Source: an uncultured bacterium (lineage in GTDB: Bacteria; Cyanobacteriota; Vampirovibrionia; Gastranaerophilales; Gastranaerophilaceae). From it: a DNA stretch of 43,852 nucleotides. Both the position numbers and the translations under genes were made by a program. Shown one piece after another: positions 1 through 8,327 of this stretch. The stretch lies in NCBI GenBank assembly GCA_949296425.1, contig CASFPN010000046.1, positions 1-43,852 of the forward strand. The letters run 5' to 3'. The first letter of the stretch is position 1. Each line of letters begins with the position of its first letter. The notes below the pieces were generated by a model. The model was not told the DNA's origin and did no database searches. It worked only from the letters and a program-made list of their open reading frames with translations.

Positions 1-947
1 AAACAAACTTTCTGAACCGGCAGGGGCTAAATAATGTTTATTCTTCTTAATATCTGATGATACGTGAATTACAAAAACATCGCGCCCGAATTGATTCGGT
101 CCATTATTAAAATTGTTTACATCCACAACTATCCATGGCCCCCACCATAGGGTTCCCAAGTATACGCTGGCTCCATCTGCCAATAAAAGCGCAAGATGGG
201 AAAAATTGTAGCAGTTAACTCTGTTATTTGATGACGAAGGTTCCCCAAGAGCTTTGTAACGAGAAGCATTGTTAACTATAGCTGACCATTTATATTTTAT
301 ATCCCAGCTTGAATAATGCTCATAATTATCACATTTTTTATCTTGTGCTACATTTGAAACACCGCAATAATCAACAACTCTTAATTTTTTCTGTATTGCG
401 TCTACAAATTCATCTGTATACCCCTGTCCATGACAATGGCCGTATTGAGTATGATTACATATTGTTACTCCGTCAGCGACTACTTCATTAAACGCGTTGC
501 TTATGACAGAATATTCCTTTTTCCATTTGGCAATATTTTGCTTATCCTGTATTTTAGATATTACTGTCGATAACGTCATAGCCGCAACAACACCTATAAT
601 ACCGAGGGTGATGAGAACCTCTGCCAATGTAAACGCGCATTTGCGCTGCTTGTTCGGTAGGGCTGCGTGCGCAGCACCCTTTACAAGGGTAAAGACGTAT
701 TTATGTTGACTGATCGGCAGATCTACGTGCGTAGCACCCTTTACAAGGGTAAAGACGGATTTGCGTTGGCTGACCGGCAGATCTACGTGCGTAGCACCCC
801 TCTCCCGGGAAATTGTTACGATACTTATTAGTGCCTTAGTACCATAGTATCTTACGAAATTTAAATAGCTTGACTTCCTGACATCTGATCCTTGGCCTAG
901 CTCAGGAGTGCCCCCCCCCCGAAGCTCTCTGTTTTAATCTTTTTCAT
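1..947 (-). CDS. Type IV prepilin-like protein, phase-variable start, 3' end outside window
   Basis: The minus strand reads AAGGAG, then ATG (947-945), then nine codons (MKKIKTESF), then ten G. With ten G the frame ends at TAG five codons on. With eleven it continues without a stop to base 1 and contains FTLAEVLITLGIIGVVAAM, the prepilin peptidase site and hydrophobic helix of class III/GspG-like pilins. The joined leader would be about 105 residues, far longer than the usual 6-30, and includes in-frame 20-residue repeats (GATHVDLP..Q.K..FTL). The rest has ADGASVYLG and VDVNN...PNQFGRDVF, which match the other prepilins here. The C-terminus, expected to end in GWKI-like sequence, lies beyond the left edge. 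A TTGAAA-17-TATAAA promoter precedes it. The pilin part is certain. Whether the gene is OFF in this cell line or the homopolymer is miscalled cannot be told from one sequence. Confidence 0.85.
621..800 (-). repeat. In-frame 60-bp tandem repeats in prepilin leader
   Basis: About three 60-bp units coding, in the pilin frame, for LPxSQxKxxFTLVKGATHVD-like 20-mers. The last unit degenerates into LPNKQRKCA and runs into FTLAEV. Each unit contains the imperfect palindrome CTACGTGCGTAG. The repeated FTL sits where the real cleavage motif has FTLAE, so the array looks like duplication of the cleavage-site region. Confidence 0.85.
911..920 (-). repeat. Ten-base C/G homopolymer, candidate slip site in prepilin leader
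   Basis: Ten consecutive C on the plus strand (G on the coding strand), starting at codon 10 of the prepilin that begins at 947. Lengths of 3n and 3n+1 give TGA or TAG within about five codons; only 3n+2 (8, 11, 14) is open into the pilin. Confidence 0.9.
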
Positions 948-979
948 AACAAAACTCCTTTCTTAATTAATAAATATAA

Positions 980-1008
980 TTTATACCATATTCTTTTATA
1001 CTTTTCAA
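980..1008 (-). promoter_or_regulatory. Sigma70-type promoter for prepilin at 947
   Basis: On the minus strand TTGAAA (1008-1003), a 17-base spacer and TATAAA (985-980) with a TGG extension just before the -10. The expected transcript start is about 25 bases upstream of the ATG. Confidence 0.65.
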
Positions 1009-1069
1009 GTTTTATATATTTGTGCTAAAATTCTATTACAAACGTATACAACTTAAAAGGAATTAAAAA

Positions 1070-2602
1070 ATGGCACAACAAATACATGAACCTAGTTCTA
1101 CCAAAGAACAAATTAGACAAACAAGAATTCAAAAACTTGCGGATCTGGCGGATAAAGGTGTTAACCCGTATCCATACTCATTTGATAAAGATGCTGATGC
1201 AGCCTTTTTGCAGGATAAGTACAAAAATCTTGAAGCAGGCGTTGAAACTGATGATAAATACTCTGTAGCCGGACGTGTTATGGCTATCAGAAATACAGGT
1301 ATGTTTATTGATCTGATGGATGCTTCCGGAAAAATTCAAATCTTCTCACATAAAGAAAATCTGTCAGAAGATATGATGAAAATCTTAAAACTTATTGATA
1401 TCGGCGATATTGTAGGTTTTACAGGAACTATAAGAAGAACCCCGAGAGGCGAATTGTCAATAAAATCAACATCCCTAAAATTGCTTTCTAAAGCGCTGTT
1501 ACCTTTACCTAACAAGCAGATAAGCAAAGAAAAAATGGAAGAGTTAACTCACTATCACGGGCTTACAGATGTAGAACTCAAATACCGTCAAAGATATGTT
1601 GATTTAATAGTAAATGAAGACAGCAGAGATACTTTCAGAAAAAGAAGTCTTATCATACAAAAAATAAGAGAATATCTTGCAAAACAAGGTTATATGGAAG
1701 TCGAAACACCTATTTTGCAGACTATGGCATCAGGAGCTAATGCAAGACCTTTTACAACACACCATAACGCGTTGGAAATGGATTTGACATTAAGAATTGC
1801 ACTTGAACTATATCTCAAAAGATTAATAGTAGGCGGTATATCAGAACGGGTTTATGAAATCGGTAAATGTTTCCGAAATGAAGGTATAGACACCCGTCAC
1901 AATCCTGAATTTACAATGATAGAGTTGTATCAAGCATACGCTGATTACAATGATATGATGACATTAACAGAAAATATGGTTGCATACGTCGCTCAAGAAG
2001 TTCTGGGGACATTAAAAATTAAATACGGAGAACACGAAATTGATCTTACCCCGCCTTGGGACAGAAAAACAATGTTAGGCTCTATTAAAGAAGCTACAGG
2101 TGTTGATTTTATGGAAATTTACACCCCTAAACAGGCAATTGAAACAGCAAGAAGCCTTAATGTACAGGTTGATGATACAATGAACTGGGGGCAGGTTATA
2201 GATGCCGTATTTGAAGCAAAAGTCGAACCAGGATTGATTCAGCCTTGCCACATAATTGATTACCCGAGAGAAATTTCTCCTCTTGCAAAAGTACACAGAG
2301 ATAATGACAGATTAACCGAACGTTTTGAAACAAGAGTTAACGGATGGGAAATTGCTAATGCTTTTTCAGAACTCACTGATCCCATTGATCAGAGAATGAG
2401 ATTTGAAGCTCAGGCCCAGGCAAAAGCTGCAGGTGATGAAGAAGCCATGGAAATAGATGAAGACTTCATTACAGCGCTTGAATACGGTATGCCTCCGACA
2501 GGCGGTATGGGAATGGGTATAGACAGACTCGTAATGCTCCTTACAAATTCTCCTTCTATAAGAGATGTAATAGCATTCCCGACAATGAGAACAAAAGAAT
2601 AA
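1070..2602 (+). CDS. lysS: Lysyl-tRNA synthetase, class II
   Basis: Cytoplasmic enzyme that charges tRNA-Lys with lysine using ATP. The 510 residues are normal for bacterial LysS. An OB-fold anticodon-binding domain occupies about residues 60-150 (AGRVMAIRNTGMFIDLMDASG). The catalytic core follows: motif 1 around VETPILQTMASGANARPF, motif 2 near residue 265 (FRNEGIDTRHNPEFTMIE), motif 3 near 478 (GGMGMGIDRLVMLL). The start is the first ATG, with AAAAGGAA about 8 bases upstream. It is monocistronic here: it diverges from the phase-variable prepilin and is closed by a strong hairpin terminator. Nothing is odd about the sequence. Confidence 0.98.
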   Translation: MAQQIHEPSSTKEQIRQTRIQKLADLADKGVNPYPYSFDKDADAAFLQDKYKNLEAGVETDDKYSVAGRVMAIRNTGMFIDLMDASGKIQIFSHKENLSEDMMKILKLIDIGDIVGFTGTIRRTPRGELSIKSTSLKLLSKALLPLPNKQISKEKMEELTHYHGLTDVELKYRQRYVDLIVNEDSRDTFRKRSLIIQKIREYLAKQGYMEVETPILQTMASGANARPFTTHHNALEMDLTLRIALELYLKRLIVGGISERVYEIGKCFRNEGIDTRHNPEFTMIELYQAYADYNDMMTLTENMVAYVAQEVLGTLKIKYGEHEIDLTPPWDRKTMLGSIKEATGVDFMEIYTPKQAIETARSLNVQVDDTMNWGQVIDAVFEAKVEPGLIQPCHIIDYPREISPLAKVHRDNDRLTERFETRVNGWEIANAFSELTDPIDQRMRFEAQAQAKAAGDEEAMEIDEDFITALEYGMPPTGGMGMGIDRLVMLLTNSPSIRDVIAFPTMRTKE

Positions 2603-2630
2603 TTATTTACTATCAAAATAATAAAAAAGA

Positions 2631-2657
2631 AAAGACCGGCCCCCACCGGTCTTTTTT
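2631..2657. terminator. Intrinsic terminator after lysS
   Basis: Nine-base stem AAAGACCGG / CCGGTCTTT with a CCCCCA loop and a T run; an A-rich 5' flank makes it likely to work in both directions, also closing the minus-strand prepilin at 2691. Confidence 0.9.
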
Positions 2658-2690
2658 ATGAAAGATGAAAGGAGCTGAAATTTATAAATA

Positions 2691-3365
2691 TTAGTAATAA
2701 GTTATTTTCCACCCGTCATTAATAACCCTTGCTGCACAAGTTAAGCCCGATGCAGCTTTGTTGCAGTTATAAGTGTTATTATTTCCTGCTGCAACTATTT
2801 CTTTTCCGTCAAGCACAAAAGCAAATATATCGCGGCCTAACTGGTTTGGATAGGAATTACCGTTGACATCAATTATGAATACAACAGAATCCTTATCAAC
2901 GTTTACTCCGAATTCAGACTGCACAATATCACGCGGATAAACATTAATTAAAACATTCATTCCGTCAACAAGAGTAAACATATACTGGTACATCTGGGCA
3001 CGCTGCAGATAAACTTTTCCGCTTAAAAATTTTGTAGGATACTGCCAGCAACCGGCTGTATTTGAGCATTCTCTGACCACCTTGAAATATGGTTTAAAAT
3101 ACGAAAATGCAAGTGCTGATGAATCTTGGGAATATTCGCTTAAATCCCAATATTTTGGCGAAGATCTGTCCAGTATGACATACATTGTTACCTGACTGAT
3201 TGAGGTATAGAATTTTTTCAATGCGGCAATATTTTTTGCGTCGTTAAATTTTGCCATCAATCCAAAGATTGTTAAAGATGCTATAACTCCTATTATAGCA
3301 ATTGTAAATAATGCTTCTGAAAGGGTTAGTCCCGAATGTTTTTTGTAAATACTTTCATATTTCAT
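2691..3365 (-). CDS. Type IV prepilin-like (pseudopilin) protein
   Basis: A pilin-like subunit inserted in the inner membrane and processed by prepilin peptidase. From the ATG at 3365 the leader is 12 residues (MKYESIYKKHSG) followed by LTLSEALFTIAIIGVIASLTIF, a textbook positively charged leader with Gly at -1 and Glu at +5. An upstream in-frame ATG at 3401 would give a longer leader but has no ribosome site; GAGG precedes the 3365 start. The body has LVDGMNVLINVYP, VDVNGNSYPNQLGRDIFAF and a C-terminal CAARVINDGWKITYY, the same plan as the other prepilins in this window. It has no homopolymer tract. It is probably cotranscribed with, or follows, the related gene at 3487. The assembly it belongs to (pilus or type II secretion) cannot be told. 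Confidence 0.88.
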   Translation of the reverse strand: MKYESIYKKHSGLTLSEALFTIAIIGVIASLTIFGLMAKFNDAKNIAALKKFYTSISQVTMYVILDRSSPKYWDLSEYSQDSSALAFSYFKPYFKVVRECSNTAGCWQYPTKFLSGKVYLQRAQMYQYMFTLVDGMNVLINVYPRDIVQSEFGVNVDKDSVVFIIDVNGNSYPNQLGRDIFAFVLDGKEIVAAGNNNTYNCNKAASGLTCAARVINDGWKITYY

Positions 3366-3486
3366 AAGCCAACACGCCTCATATCCTTTGATAAAAGACA
3401 TTTTTCAACAATACATATATATTAGTTATATACCCAATGTTTACGGAAATTTAACATATTTATAAAGAAAAATTAAGAAATAATAA

Positions 3487-4263
3487 TTATTTTAAATATT
3501 CTATTTTCCAGCCATCCTGAATTATTTTAGATATACAAGTCCAACCGTTACCATTATGATTACAATCAGACACGTCATCCAAACCTGCAGGCTGCAAACC
3601 TCTGTATGTAACTATAAATGCAAAGATATCTCGTCCTATCTGGTTAGGTAATTGATCCGCATTGATATCAACCCAAAACACAACACAATCGTAATTGTAT
3701 AAATCACCCATCCCGAAATTTAAAACTATCTGATCAGCCGGATAAATATCCATTAATATATTCATTCCGTCAGCCAGCGAAAATGAATATTGATACCAGC
3801 TTGAATTATGCGCTTCCCAATATACATTACCGTTTAAATATTTGGTAGGATAAGCCCAGCAGCCTGATTTATTTTCACATTCTCTCATCATGCTAAAATG
3901 TTTTTCATAATACCTGTATATTCTTGTAACAGGTTCCTGCTGGTTATCAACCATTCCCCAATATTCAGGTCCTTCCTGCTCTGAAATAACAATATTTGTC
4001 GCCTGAGAGAGAATAGAATATGCTTTTTTCAAAGAAGAAATATTTTTCTGATCAGACAATCTCTGATTTAAAACCGGCATTGTAAATGCCGCAACAACAC
4101 CTATAATACCAAGAGTTATTAAAACTTCCGCAAGAGTAAACGCACAGCGATTAATATTGGTCAATAGATACGCAGCGTCGTTCATAGCACTACGGCGTTC
4201 AAAACTTATAATAGATATGTTTACAGCCCTTTCAAATAATGCAAACATTTTTTTGATATACAT
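3487..4263 (-). CDS. Type IV prepilin-like (pseudopilin) protein
   Basis: 258 residues from the first ATG. An unusually long leader (about 41 residues, through NINRCA) precedes FTLAEVLITLGIIGVVAAFTMPVL, the class III cleavage motif and transmembrane helix. The globular part is clearly homologous to the neighbour at 2691: LADGMNILMDIYPADQIV, VDINADQLPNQIGRDIFAF and the C-terminal GWKIEYLK, plus a shared MRECENKSGCWAYPTKYL block with a cysteine pair. An internal ATG (MNDAAYLL) would give a more normal 19-residue leader; neither start has a clear ribosome site. Tandem, diverged copies suggest duplication within a pilin family. No G tract. Confidence 0.88.
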   Translation of the reverse strand: MYIKKMFALFERAVNISIISFERRSAMNDAAYLLTNINRCAFTLAEVLITLGIIGVVAAFTMPVLNQRLSDQKNISSLKKAYSILSQATNIVISEQEGPEYWGMVDNQQEPVTRIYRYYEKHFSMMRECENKSGCWAYPTKYLNGNVYWEAHNSSWYQYSFSLADGMNILMDIYPADQIVLNFGMGDLYNYDCVVFWVDINADQLPNQIGRDIFAFIVTYRGLQPAGLDDVSDCNHNGNGWTCISKIIQDGWKIEYLK

Positions 4264-4340
4264 ATTATTATTTTAACATTCTTTTCTAAATAGCGCAATA
4301 ACAAATAGACTTTTTTAAACTTTTATTATAAATTACATCT

Positions 4341-5465
4341 ATGTTTGGACAATATTCAGAAACTTTAGAAAACTTAAAAAAGCATTCACATTTCAGAAAT
4401 ATAAAAAATTACAGTAATAAAGACCAGAAATATATATATTTTAAAGACAAAAAATTAATTAATTTCTCCTCAAATAATTATTTAGGTTTTGCTGATAACA
4501 AGCGCATTACTGAAGAATTTCTGGATTTTGCAGGAACCAAATATTCTTTCGGAAGTGCATCTGCCAGACTGTTAACCGGCAGCCTTCCTGTATATAATGA
4601 ACTTGAAAATCTTATTTCAACAATGTTCAACAAAGAAGCTACCCTGCTTTTTAACAGCGGATATCACGCGAATGTAGGCATAAACAGCAGTTTGGCAGGA
4701 AGAGGTGATGTTATATTCTCAGACAAACTCAATCATGCAAGTATAATTGACGGAATGCGGCTTTCTGATGCCAGATTTCTCAGATATCCTCACAATAACA
4801 TGCAAATACTTGAAAAACTTTTAAGAAGAGAGCGAAAAAACTATAATAATGCAATAATTGTAAGTGAAAGCGTCTTTTCAATGGACGGAGATATTGCAGA
4901 TATTGAAAAACTTGTGGAATTGAAAGAAAAATATAACTGCCTGCTTATCCTTGATGAGGCTCACGCATTCGGGGTTTTCGGCGAAACAGGACTCGGTGTT
5001 GCGCAAACTTTAGGACTTACGGATAAAGTTGATTTAATTGTCGGAACGTTTGGAAAAGCAATAGGTTCTATGGGAGCTTTTGCTACAGGCAATAATATAA
5101 TAATTAACTATCTTACAAACAAAGCACGTTCATTTATTTTTTCAACGGCACTCCCACCGATTAATATTGCATTTTCAAAATGGATTATAGAAAATAAACT
5201 TCCTTTTACATACCCAGAAAGAATAAAAATGCTTGAACTTGGGCAAAAAGCAGGAAGTCAAAGCCATATTATACCCTTGATAATCGGCAATAATAAAGAA
5301 ACGGTTGATACCTGTGAAATTCTTTTCCATAACGGCTATTTTACACTTCCGATACGACCTCCTACAGTGCCTGAAGGAACTTCAAGAATAAGAATTTCTC
5401 TTACAACAGATATTAACGAAAAGGAACTTTTTAATGCAATATCAATGGTTAAACAAAAAAAATAA
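4341..5465 (+). CDS. bioF: 8-amino-7-oxononanoate synthase (biotin synthesis)
   Basis: PLP enzyme that condenses pimeloyl-ACP with L-alanine to give 8-amino-7-oxononanoate. The 374 residues have the alpha-oxoamine synthase hallmarks: NNYLGFA near 45-51, SGYHAN near 106-111, SESVFSMDGD near 175-184, DEAHAFG (205-211) for the cofactor, and TFGKAIGS with the Schiff-base lysine at 239. First gene of bioF-bioG-bioC; bioG starts 32 bases before its stop. No Shine-Dalgarno precedes the ATG, and TATAAA ends only 8 bases before it, so the mRNA may be leaderless. 2-amino-3-ketobutyrate CoA ligase is a close relative, but the bioG and bioC neighbours decide for BioF. Confidence 0.93.
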   Translation: MFGQYSETLENLKKHSHFRNIKNYSNKDQKYIYFKDKKLINFSSNNYLGFADNKRITEEFLDFAGTKYSFGSASARLLTGSLPVYNELENLISTMFNKEATLLFNSGYHANVGINSSLAGRGDVIFSDKLNHASIIDGMRLSDARFLRYPHNNMQILEKLLRRERKNYNNAIIVSESVFSMDGDIADIEKLVELKEKYNCLLILDEAHAFGVFGETGLGVAQTLGLTDKVDLIVGTFGKAIGSMGAFATGNNIIINYLTNKARSFIFSTALPPINIAFSKWIIENKLPFTYPERIKMLELGQKAGSQSHIIPLIIGNNKETVDTCEILFHNGYFTLPIRPPTVPEGTSRIRISLTTDINEKELFNAISMVKQKK

Positions 5466-6090
5466 CAAAAAACTGATAATATTTTTTACAGGCTGGAGTT
5501 TTGATTACTGTCCGTTTGAATTTCTTCAATCCAATGACTATGATATTCTAATATTATTTGATTATAATTCTCTTGAACTGCCGCAAATACCTGTGTATGA
5601 CAATTATTACCTTATTGCATGGTCAATGGGAGTTTTTACTGCTTATATTTTACGCAAAAAACTGCCTTTATTCAGGCAAAAAATTGCTATAAACGGGACT
5701 GCTTATCCTGTAGATGATGAAAATGGAATTCCTTTGAAACCGTTTCTTTTGACATTACGGCATGCAAAACAGGGATTAGAAGGTAAATTTTATCAAAATA
5801 TCTTTGACACTCTTGACGATTTTGACCGCTATTTAAAAAAGCCGGTAAAACGCTCTGTTGAAAACAGGGTGGATGAGTTAAACAGCTTATACAAACTCAT
5901 AAAAAATACATCAATTAATTACGAACACTTTTATGACACCGCATTAATAAGCAACAAAGACAAAATTGTACCCGCCAAAAATCAAATAAATTTCTGGGCA
6001 AAAAATAGCACTAATTACAAAATGCTTGAAAGCGGTCATTTCCCGTTTTATAATTTCAAAAGCTGGGATGATATTTTAAGATGCAAATAA
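5434..6090 (+). CDS. bioG: Pimeloyl-ACP methyl ester esterase, BioG type
   Basis: Alpha/beta hydrolase that removes the methyl group from pimeloyl-ACP methyl ester, ending the BioC-dependent chain elongation. 218 residues of the BioG (DUF452) kind: IIFFTGWSFDYCPF near the N-terminus, a nucleophile elbow AWSMGV with Ser about 64, and a C-terminal SGHFPF giving the catalytic His (about 202). It overlaps bioF by 32 bases and bioC by 10, with AAGGAA inside bioF as ribosome site, so translation is probably coupled. BioH, BioJ and others can do this step; the short length and N-terminal motif favour BioG. Confidence 0.88.
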   Translation: MQYQWLNKKNNKKLIIFFTGWSFDYCPFEFLQSNDYDILILFDYNSLELPQIPVYDNYYLIAWSMGVFTAYILRKKLPLFRQKIAINGTAYPVDDENGIPLKPFLLTLRHAKQGLEGKFYQNIFDTLDDFDRYLKKPVKRSVENRVDELNSLYKLIKNTSINYEHFYDTALISNKDKIVPAKNQINFWAKNSTNYKMLESGHFPFYNFKSWDDILRCK

Positions 6091-6821
6091 ACCCTAAAAT
6101 TATAAAAAAACAATTTGAAAAAAGTCTGGACAAGTACAACAAAAATGCAGTTGTACAAAAACTTATGGCACAAAAACTCGTTAAAAATCTGTCTGCAATA
6201 AAAACAGATTACGAAAACGTACTTGAACTCGGAAGCGGCACAGGCCTGCTAACTGAAGAATTTGCAAAAAAACTGAATTACAAAAATTACTTTGCAAATG
6301 ACCTGAGTGGAAAATCAAAAAAATACCTTGAGGCTATCCTGCCTGAATTTACTTTTATATGCGGAAATGCACAGAAAATTAAGCCTACGGGAAAAATGAA
6401 TTTAATTGTTTCAAATGCGATGTTTCAATGGATCAGCAATCTTGAAAAATTTTGCGGGCACATTTTCAATATGTTAGATAAAGACGGAATACTTGCTTTT
6501 TCAACATTTTCGCCTGATAACTATCAAGAAATAAAAGAGCTTTGCGGCTTATCGCTTGAATACAAAACACTTGCCGAATTAAAAGAAATATTTTCTGATA
6601 ATTTTGAAATTCTGTATACTGAAGAATTTAAATACACCATGCAATTTTCAAACCCGCTGGAGCTTCTTGCACATATGAAAAATACAGGAGTAAATTCTCT
6701 TTCTATAAAACACCGGAATTTTAAAGCGATTAAAGAATTTTGTGACAGCTATAAATGTGCTTATCCGGATTTGACACTGACATATTCTCCGATTATTGTA
6801 ATTTGTAAAAAAATTGCATAA
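6081..6821 (+). CDS. bioC: Malonyl-ACP O-methyltransferase
   Basis: SAM-dependent enzyme that methylates the free carboxyl of malonyl-ACP so that fatty acid synthesis can build a pimeloyl chain. 246 residues: an N-terminal KKQFEKSLDKYNKNAVVQKLMAQKL, typical of BioC, then motif I VLELGSGTGLLTEEF near residues 46-60, an acidic ND at the end of the next strand, and SNAMFQWI. Last gene of the bioF-bioG-bioC operon, overlapping bioG by 10 bases. bioA, bioD and bioB are not in the window. A small AT-rich inverted repeat (6843-6864) follows but has no T run. Confidence 0.92.
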   Translation: MQINPKIIKKQFEKSLDKYNKNAVVQKLMAQKLVKNLSAIKTDYENVLELGSGTGLLTEEFAKKLNYKNYFANDLSGKSKKYLEAILPEFTFICGNAQKIKPTGKMNLIVSNAMFQWISNLEKFCGHIFNMLDKDGILAFSTFSPDNYQEIKELCGLSLEYKTLAELKEIFSDNFEILYTEEFKYTMQFSNPLELLAHMKNTGVNSLSIKHRNFKAIKEFCDSYKCAYPDLTLTYSPIIVICKKIA

Positions 6822-6946
6822 ACTATGTTAAAATTCAAACAAACATAAATAAACCTATTTATGTATTCTACTTTGTAAAGAAAAAACATATAATATTTAC
6901 ATAATTTCATGTTTATTATTTCATGTCGGTATAAGGATCGGTAAAA

Positions 6947-7591
6947 TTGCTAAATAATTTTGAAAGCTTTGATAATTCTGAAACATCTGCAAGAAAATCT
7001 GCCTTAATACAAGAAAGAGTCGGTCTTGTTTCAACCCACATGTATAAACAATTTCTGGATTATCAACACGCAAATATTAATACAAATGAAATATTTATAA
7101 GAATGATTGACAACCTGCAAATTGTTGTTGATACATTAAAAGAGGCATTTTCATCCAGAAATGTTACAACTCAAAATATATACGTTGACACTGACCCGCA
7201 AAAATCAGTCGTTATCGTAAACATTCTCTGGCATAAAATGAGTTTTACAACAAGATGTAACTATCAGCCTCAAGCTCTTTACAGAGAAGACGGACAGCAT
7301 CTTTTTTCAAGCAGAATTATGGCGGTTAAAGGAAATTACTATGAGATTATGAAGGGAGTTACAGACCATGATGAAGAAATGGGTAAACTTCTAGATAATG
7401 AAGTTGCTTCACTTTTTATTCCGCCTGAATCCACTCAAAATTCCATTATGAAAATCCGCCATATCCCGAACCGCGAATTTTATCTTAATCAGGTAGACGC
7501 ACCGCGGGAATTTGTGTTAAAAGTTGTAGAAACCATTTGCGGCGGCGGATTTTACCACGAAGAAGGCGCAAGAAAGAGTTTTAATATTTAA
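6947..7591 (+). CDS. Conserved-looking hypothetical protein
   Basis: 214 residues that I do not recognise. The start is TTG, with AAGGA 11 bases before it; no better ATG exists near. The sequence is mixed alpha/beta in appearance, soluble, without signal peptide or membrane segment: an N-terminal helical part (residues 10-60), a central stretch with VVIVNILWHKMSFTTRCNY, and a C-terminal ICGGGFYHEEGARKSF. It is followed after 10 bases by the ATG of the phase-variable prepilin at 7602, so the two may be cotranscribed. Confidence 0.75.
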   Translation: MLNNFESFDNSETSARKSALIQERVGLVSTHMYKQFLDYQHANINTNEIFIRMIDNLQIVVDTLKEAFSSRNVTTQNIYVDTDPQKSVVIVNILWHKMSFTTRCNYQPQALYREDGQHLFSSRIMAVKGNYYEIMKGVTDHDEEMGKLLDNEVASLFIPPESTQNSIMKIRHIPNREFYLNQVDAPREFVLKVVETICGGGFYHEEGARKSFNI

Positions 7592-7601
7592 GGAGGTCAA
7601 A

Positions 7602-8314
7602 ATGTTTAATAATAAGCTTAGAATTGCCCCCCCCCCGAAAAACGTATCTGCTTGACACGCAATATTAGAGCTTTTAAGGAAATTAGCAGCTATTTGTATG
7701 GTTTTACCCTTGCTGAAGTTTTGATTACTATAGGTATTATAGGGATTATAGCCGCAATCTCAATTCCATCAATTATTACAAAATTTAAAAGACAATCTGC
7801 AGAGGCTAAGTTAAAAAAATTCTATTCGGTAATGAACCAGGCTGTACAAATGTCTATCGCAGAACACGGGGATATTTATATAGATAATGAAAATCGTGAA
7901 GATAGTGAGAACTCGGATTACATTACCACCTGGTACAAAGAATATCTCACAAAATATATTAAAACTATAAAATCCGAAAAAGCGAACACAGCATATTATG
8001 AAGCAATATTTGCTGATGGAAGTTCATTTAACTCGTATATGTCCCTTTCAGGTCCGACCGGACACTCTGCTTTATATATATATTGTTTAAACTATAATAT
8101 ATGTCAACTTGGACATTATAACGGGAAAGACCATTTTTTATTTGTTTATGATCCAACAAAAAAAATGGTTACTCCTATATATTCTGGAAATAATATAAAC
8201 CACCTGAAAGACAAGTGTTATAATGCAGCAACTGAAGGATATCGCTGGCATTGTGCAGCTCTAATAGAAGCAAACGGATGGAAAATCCCTGATGATTATC
8301 CGTATATTAAATAA
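7602..8314 (+). CDS. Type IV prepilin-like protein, phase-variable start
   Basis: AAGGAGG, then ATG at 7602, then MFNNKLRI, then G and ten C. As written the frame reads APPPKNVSA and stops at TGA (7653). With eleven C it reads APPPEKRICLTRNIRAFKEI and joins the pilin: leader of about 34 residues, then FTLAEVLITIGIIGIIAAISIPSI and a GspG-like body with ADGSSFNSY, GKDHFLFVYD and the C-terminal CAALIEANGWKIPDDYP. A TTG at 7652 could start the pilin in the present register but has no ribosome site. The strong site and ATG upstream of the tract argue that the long form is real. Same organisation as the genes at 947 and 20414, but an unrelated leader. Confidence 0.85.
7627..7636 (+). repeat. Ten-base C homopolymer, candidate slip site in prepilin leader
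   Basis: Ten C directly after codon 8 plus one base. Ten leads to TGA, nine or twelve to TAG about a dozen codons on; only 8, 11 or 14 open the pilin frame. Confidence 0.9.
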
Positions 8315-8327
8315 GACTGTGAATTAA

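Noticed and set aside
309-709. Plus-strand ORFs at 309-491 and 497-709
   Set aside because: Both lie opposite the minus-strand prepilin, whose motif is unmistakable, and have no ribosome sites.
4264-4340. BirA operator upstream of bioF
   Set aside because: No long palindrome of the TTGTAAACC / GGTTTACAA kind is present in the gap.
7652-8314. Prepilin starting at TTG 7652
   Set aside because: There is no ribosome site at that TTG, while AAGGAGG-ATG at 7602 is excellent and only one base out of frame because of the C tract.
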